Of a stretch of DNA of 64,000 nt, positions 59,877 through 64,000 are shown one piece after another; the first letter of the stretch is position 1; the number at the start of each line of letters is the position of its first letter. The notes under the pieces are model-generated. The model saw nothing but the letters and a program-made list of their open reading frames with translations. It did not search any database and had not been told where the DNA came from. The stretch comes from Bryobacterales bacterium. GTDB taxonomy: Bacteria; Acidobacteriota; Terriglobia; Bryobacterales; Bryobacteraceae. Where the stretch lies: positions 1 through 64,000 of the forward strand of contig JADLDI010000079.1 of assembly GCA_020846745.1 (NCBI GenBank). Reading direction: 5' to 3'. The translations under genes and the position numbers were made by a program.

Positions 59877-62357
59877 ATGTTTGAACGGTATACAGAGAAG
59901 GCACGGCGAGTGATCTTTTTCGCTCGCTATGAAGCGAGCCAGTTCGGCAGCCCCTACATAGAAACGGAGCACCTGCTCCTGGGACTGTTGCGAGAGGACA
60001 AAGCGCTTGCTAACCGCTTCCTGCGGTCCCAGGCCGCCCTGGAATCCATTCGGAAGCAAATCGAAGCTCACACCACCATGCGCGAGAAGGTTTCCACTTC
60101 GGTGGATCTGCCTCTTTCGCATGAGTGCAAACGCGTCTTGGCCTATGCCGCCGAAGAAGCCGAGCGCCTGAACCACAAACATATTGGGACGGAACACCTG
60201 CTGCTGGGACTGCTGCGGGAAGAGAAATGTTTTGCGGCGGAAATCCTGCACGAGCGCGGATTGCGGCTGTCGCAGGTGAGGGAAGAGATCGCCCGGTCGA
60301 GCTCTGAGAAGATGTCCTCGAACCGGCCCAAGGAATCATCGCTGCTGGCGGAGTTCTCGCGCGACCTTACACAGGCCGCCATCGACGGCGTGCTCGATCC
60401 GCTGATCGGGCGCGACAACGAGGTCGAACGCGTCGTGCAGATCCTCTGCCGGCGTACCAAGAACAATCCGGTGCTGATCGGCGAGCCCGGCGTCGGCAAG
60501 ACGGCGATTGTCGAAGGCCTCGCGCAGCGCATAGCCGACGGCGACGTGCCGAGCTTCCTGGCCGATAAGCGGATTTTGGCCCTCGATCTCTCGCTGATTG
60601 TCGCCGGCACCAAGTACCGCGGCCAGTTTGAAGAGCGGCTCAAAACCATCATGAAAGAGCTGATGGAGAATCAGAACGCCATCATCTTCATCGATGAGTT
60701 GCACACACTGGTCGGCGCGGGTTCGGCCGAAGGTTCGCTCGACGCGGCCAACATCCTGAAACCTGCACTGTCGCGCGGCGAAATTCAGTGCATCGGCGCC
60801 ACCACGCCGGCTGAATATCGGAAGTCGATTGAAAAGGACCGGTCGCTCGAGCGCCGCTTTCAGGCCGTCAAGGTGCCGCCGCCCATCGAGTCCGACGCGG
60901 TGAAGATTCTGTTCGGGATCAAGGAACGATACGAGAAATTCCACGCGGTTGCGTATACCGACGAAGCGATCGAATCGGCCGTGTTCACCTCGAACCGCTT
61001 TATCCCGGACCGCTACCTGCCGGACAAGGCGATCGACCTGATCGACGAAGCGGGTGCGCGCGTCAAGTTGCGGCAGACCACGCTTCCGACGGAAATCGCC
61101 GATATTCAGAAGCGGATCAAATTCATCGTCCACCGAATGGAAAACGCCATCGCGAACCATGAGTTCGAAAAGGCGCGTTTTTATTCCGACGAAGAACGAA
61201 AAGAGCGGGAAAACCTGCGGCTCTTACGCGAGAAATACAATCTCGACGACACGGCTACCGGCGTGGTCACCAAAGACGACATCGAAGACGTTGTCGCTCG
61301 CTGGACCGGCGTTCCCATGACCGCCATCCGCGAAGAAGAAGTCTCAAAGCTCATCCGTATCGAAGAGGAACTTCACAAGCGGGTGATCAGCCAGGAGAAA
61401 GCCATCAGCGCCCTGGCTCGAGCCATCCGCCGCTCGCGCGCCGGCCTCAAATCGCCCAAACGTCCGTCGGGCTCGTTCCTGTTCCTGGGCCCGACGGGCG
61501 TCGGCAAAACCGAAGTCGCCCGCGCACTGGCAGACTTCCTGTTCGGCTCCGAAAAATCGCTCGTCCGCTTCGACATGTCCGAGTTCATGGAAAAGCACTC
61601 GGTCTCGAAGTTGATCGGTTCGCCTCCCGGCTACGTGGGATACGAAGAGGGCGGGCAGTTGACGGAACGCGTCAAGCGGAACCCCTATTCCGTCATCCTG
61701 CTCGATGAAATCGAGAAGGCGCATCCGGATGTCTACAACATCCTGTTGCAGGTGTTTGAAGACGGCCAGTTGACCGACGGACTCGGCAACACTGTCGATT
61801 TTAAGAACACCATCATCATCATGACCTCGAACCTGGGTGCGCGGCACCTGGAAAAGCGAACCGCAATGGGCTTTTCCGCGCCGTCCACCTCGGGTGTTCC
61901 GCCCAAGGTGGAAGACATGGTGATGCAGGAAGTGAAGCGGGCGTTCAACCCCGAATTCCTGAACCGCCTGGATGAGATCATCCTGTTCACCTCGCTGACG
62001 GACGACGACCTGTTGAAGATCGTCATGCTGATGTCGGAGCAAATCAACGCCAACCTGGTTGCCAAGCAGATCCGCATCCACCTTGGCGAAGACGCCGCCC
62101 GGTACATCCTCGAGAAGACGTGTCAGGACCGCAGCTACGGCGCACGACCCCTGCGCCGGGCGCTACAGAAGTACATCGAGGATCCGCTATCGGAGGCGAT
62201 CATCCAAGGCAGCCTGCCGCGGCCCAGTGAACTCGAAGTCTACCTTGCCGAAGGCGGTATCTACTGCCGGCCGATCAACAAGGAAGGCGAAGAGGCCACG
62301 GTCAGCGTGGGCGCCGATGGAGCGCCGGTTCCGGGTACTCCGTTGTACATGTTCTAG
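59877..62357 (+). CDS. clpC: ATP-dependent Clp protease ATP-binding subunit ClpC
   Basis: 826 residues. The double Clp N-repeat (about 1-145: [23 protein letters not shown] and [23 protein letters not shown]) is followed by AAA+ domain 1 (Walker A near 202: GEPGVGKTA). An UVR-type middle domain (about 418-450: [27 protein letters not shown]) marks ClpC rather than ClpA. AAA+ domain 2 (Walker A near 537: GPTGVGKTE) follows. It unfolds substrates for ClpP. A strong terminator follows. ClpP is not in the window. Confidence 0.95.
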   Translation: MFERYTEKARRVIFFARYEASQFGSPYIETEHLLLGLLREDKALANRFLRSQAALESIRKQIEAHTTMREKVSTSVDLPLSHECKRVLAYAAEEAERLNHKHIGTEHLLLGLLREEKCFAAEILHERGLRLSQVREEIARSSSEKMSSNRPKESSLLAEFSRDLTQAAIDGVLDPLIGRDNEVERVVQILCRRTKNNPVLIGEPGVGKTAIVEGLAQRIADGDVPSFLADKRILALDLSLIVAGTKYRGQFEERLKTIMKELMENQNAIIFIDELHTLVGAGSAEGSLDAANILKPALSRGEIQCIGATTPAEYRKSIEKDRSLERRFQAVKVPPPIESDAVKILFGIKERYEKFHAVAYTDEAIESAVFTSNRFIPDRYLPDKAIDLIDEAGARVKLRQTTLPTEIADIQKRIKFIVHRMENAIANHEFEKARFYSDEERKERENLRLLREKYNLDDTATGVVTKDDIEDVVARWTGVPMTAIREEEVSKLIRIEEELHKRVISQEKAISALARAIRRSRAGLKSPKRPSGSFLFLGPTGVGKTEVARALADFLFGSEKSLVRFDMSEFMEKHSVSKLIGSPPGYVGYEEGGQLTERVKRNPYSVILLDEIEKAHPDVYNILLQVFEDGQLTDGLGNTVDFKNTIIIMTSNLGARHLEKRTAMGFSAPSTSGVPPKVEDMVMQEVKRAFNPEFLNRLDEIILFTSLTDDDLLKIVMLMSEQINANLVAKQIRIHLGEDAARYILEKTCQDRSYGARPLRRALQKYIEDPLSEAIIQGSLPRPSELEVYLAEGGIYCRPINKEGEEATVSVGADGAPVPGTPLYMF

Positions 62358-62374
62358 ACTTCAGTACGGTTAGA

Positions 62375-62412
62375 AAAGGCGCGATGGTTCCCGTCGCGCC
62401 TTTCGTGTGTTT
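62375..62412 (+). terminator. Intrinsic terminator after clpC
   Basis: AAAGGCGCGA (62375-62384) pairs with TCGCGCCTTT (62394-62403), a perfect ten-base stem with a nine-base loop, followed by CGTGTGTTTT. It lies between clpC and the histidine kinase gene and separates the two transcripts, although the kinase start follows within 20 bases. Confidence 0.85.
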
Positions 62413-62422
62413 TAATGGCCGT

Positions 62423-63214
62423 ATGAGCGACCCCGCGCGCCTTGGCACGCCACCGCGTGTCATATCCCGCGAGGAAAAGCTCGAGCGGCTTCGTTCGTCG
62501 CTCCAGGCGCTTGAAACAAAAGAGGAAAATCTCAGGCTTTTTACCAGGTCTATCGCCCACGATTTCAACAACATTTTGGGCGGAATTCTGGGGCACGCCT
62601 CGCTCATTCAAGGGGCCGCCGAAGCGGGCACGGAAATCGCCGACTCGGCGCAAATCATTCAAAAAGCCGCTGAACGCGCAAAAGAACTCATCACGGAACT
62701 GCTCGACTCCACGCGCCGCGAGCACCCGTCCCTGTCCGAGGTCGATCTTCACGAAATGATCCGTGAAGTCGCCAATCTCGTCCGCGGCACCACGCCCCCG
62801 TCCGTTTACATCACGCTCAAGCTCGACGCCGTTGCCTCGCGCACAGTGGGCGACCCCGGCCAACTCCACCACATGCTGTTGAATCTCGCCCTGAATGCGC
62901 GAGACGCTATGCCGGACGGTGGAGAGCTTACCTTTGAAACGCGCTCTTCCGCCGAGCCAACCCCAACGATCCGGATTGCGGTACAGGACTCCGGCTGCGG
63001 AATCGCCGAAGATGTGCGCCCCCGAATCTTCGAGCCTTCCTTTACCACTAAGACCTCCGGGGGTTCCGGTATGGGCTTGGCGATTGTGCAAAGAGTGGTG
63101 CATTACCATGGTGGTAAGGTTGAACTGGAGAGCGCGGCCGGCCATGGATCACGGTTTCTCATCACTCTTCCGTTGCATCAGGTGACAAACGCCGCCTCCG
63201 CTGCCGCCGTTTGA
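62423..63214 (+). CDS. Sensor histidine kinase without sensing domain
   Basis: 263 residues from the ATG at 62423; the upstream extension overlaps the clpC terminator. A coiled-coil start (SREEKLERLRSSLQALETKEENL) is followed by the H-box RSIAHDFNNILGGILGHAS with H46, N-box LALNARDAMPDGG, G1 DSGCGI and F-box FEPSFTTKTSGGSGMGLAIV. It carries no membrane or PAS domain, so it may sense by contacts with other proteins. No response regulator is adjacent; the next gene is an FHA protein. Confidence 0.88.
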   Translation: MSDPARLGTPPRVISREEKLERLRSSLQALETKEENLRLFTRSIAHDFNNILGGILGHASLIQGAAEAGTEIADSAQIIQKAAERAKELITELLDSTRREHPSLSEVDLHEMIREVANLVRGTTPPSVYITLKLDAVASRTVGDPGQLHHMLLNLALNARDAMPDGGELTFETRSSAEPTPTIRIAVQDSGCGIAEDVRPRIFEPSFTTKTSGGSGMGLAIVQRVVHYHGGKVELESAAGHGSRFLITLPLHQVTNAASAAAV

Positions 63215-63285
63215 GCTTCCTTCCTGTTCGTTTCCGCATCTATAGTTGAGGCCGTTTCGTGCTACTGTCAACTTCATCTGTCACA

Positions 63286-64000
63286 ATGTCGGGCGCGTCC
63301 AGAATTGTCCACTCCGGCGGAGCGTATGTTTCCTATACGCTGCAAGGCCGCCATATGTCCGAACGTCTTGCCGAGGCGGCGTGCCGCATCGGCCGTGGCG
63401 ACCAAAACTCCATTCCTCTCAACGGGGAACTGGTGTCCAGGAATCATGCGATGATCCAGTTGGCGGGCGCAGGCATCTATTATCTACACGACCTCGGCAG
63501 CCGTAACGGCACTTTTCTCAACGGCAAACGCGTCACCGACCCCCAACCGCTGACAGATGGCGACCGTGTCCTGATCGGTGGACACGAAATCCGGTTCCAC
63601 CAGCCTCCGGCTTCGGGCGCTATCAGCCTCGACACCCTTTCCGGCACCACTGCCCTCCGTGCCGACCTCCAGATTGTCACCTCAGCCGTCGTCCACGTCT
63701 CGGGCGTACCGCCGGACGTGCAATCCTCGATGCTCAACGCCCTGCGGACACAGTCCGCCGGCCGGGGCGCCACGGCCATCGCGGTCACTCCCGATACGGT
63801 AACCTCGGTGTGGCTGCATGAGGCGCGTCGCCGTGACGGGGCTGATGTCCTTTCTACCCTTGAGTTTCTGTACGAAACCTGGCGGGCCTTTCATCGCGAG
63901 AACGCCGGGGTGCGGATATCCGCGGCGGTAAATACCGGATACACGCCGCCACCCGCCCCCGATACCCCCAACGCCTCCGATCCTGCTGCTTACGGACTGC
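63286..64000 (+). CDS. FHA domain protein, truncated by the window edge
   Basis: An open frame of at least 238 codons starts at the ATG at 63286 and runs past the window end. Residues 20-105 form an FHA domain: CRIGRGDQNSIPL, GELVSRNHAMIQL, DLGSRNGTFLNGKRV and DGDRVLIGGHEIRF, with the phospho-threonine-binding Arg, Ser-Arg-Asn-His and Asn-Gly. About 125-220 (VVHVSGVPPDVQSS, AIAVTPDTVTSVWL, VRISAAVNTGY) faintly resembles a nucleotide cyclase fold, which is uncertain. A Pro-rich stretch follows. Likely a phospho-signalling protein. Confidence 0.75.
   Translation, partial: MSGASRIVHSGGAYVSYTLQGRHMSERLAEAACRIGRGDQNSIPLNGELVSRNHAMIQLAGAGIYYLHDLGSRNGTFLNGKRVTDPQPLTDGDRVLIGGHEIRFHQPPASGAISLDTLSGTTALRADLQIVTSAVVHVSGVPPDVQSSMLNALRTQSAGRGATAIAVTPDTVTSVWLHEARRRDGADVLSTLEFLYETWRAFHRENAGVRISAAVNTGYTPPPAPDTPNASDPAAYGL

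Overview
The window looks like a chromosomal segment of a GC-rich, diderm, soil-type bacterium, most probably an acidobacterium of the Solibacter/Bryobacter kind. This is an inference from gene content. The clues are a coproporphyrin-type heme pair (ferrochelatase plus HemQ), a BshB1 bacillithiol deacetylase, a LolD-like ATPase, many small secreted beta-rich, TPR and ankyrin proteins, a remnant of an S46 peptidase, and repeat-filled intergenic gaps. I see no rRNA, tRNA, CRISPR array, intact insertion sequence or prophage.

Layout. 0.2-13.4 kb holds an IPT/TIG protein, a YkgJ-type Cys-cluster protein, a dCMP deaminase, an AsmA protein with a glycoside hydrolase, a P1 (DmpA) peptidase, RNase J with an overlapping FAD oxidase, a CBM9-like protein, an APS reductase with a PHP phosphatase, and a tightly linked endonuclease I-like nuclease plus trypsin-like protease. 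13.4-22.8 kb holds a D-aminoacylase-family hydrolase, an SDR, a flippase-like membrane protein, an SRPBCC protein with gamma-glutamyltransferase, and an overlapping run of PfkB kinase, rhomboid, glutaredoxin-like protein and BshB1. 22.8-23.76 kb is non-coding and carries a spaced repeat array. 23.8-32.7 kb holds a GT-C-like membrane protein, an NtrC-type regulator, a rhodanese with an in-frame UGA at the catalytic Cys position, divergent hemH/hemQ, a phytase-like propeller, a GNAT, a mannonate-dehydratase-like protein and a toxin-antitoxin pair. 32.9-43.4 kb holds a TPR protein, an MFS transporter, a glycosyltransferase-GNAT fusion, a YdcH-like protein, purH, an M20 peptidase and a DASS transporter. 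43.5-53.1 kb is dominated by ABC exporters, with an HDOD protein and an ankyrin/alpha-toroid protein between them. 53.2-64 kb holds a DUF4143 ATPase, RNase III, two TPR proteins, a NagX-like membrane acyltransferase, LolD, ClpC, a histidine kinase and an FHA protein cut by the window edge.

The most notable observations are these. (1) A secreted rhodanese reading frame is interrupted only by UGA at the active-site Cys position, followed by a SECIS-like hairpin, so it is a candidate selenoprotein. (2) A cytoplasmic nuclease-protease gene pair could be a conflict/defence module. (3) A family of mosaic intergenic repeats with tandem hairpins recurs at about 38.4, 46.8 and 57.8 kb, alongside a separate spaced repeat array at 22.8-23.5 kb. 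(4) There are several unusual domain fusions: GT4-GNAT, a BamE-like domain inside an ABC permease, and ankyrin-CxxCH-alpha toroid.
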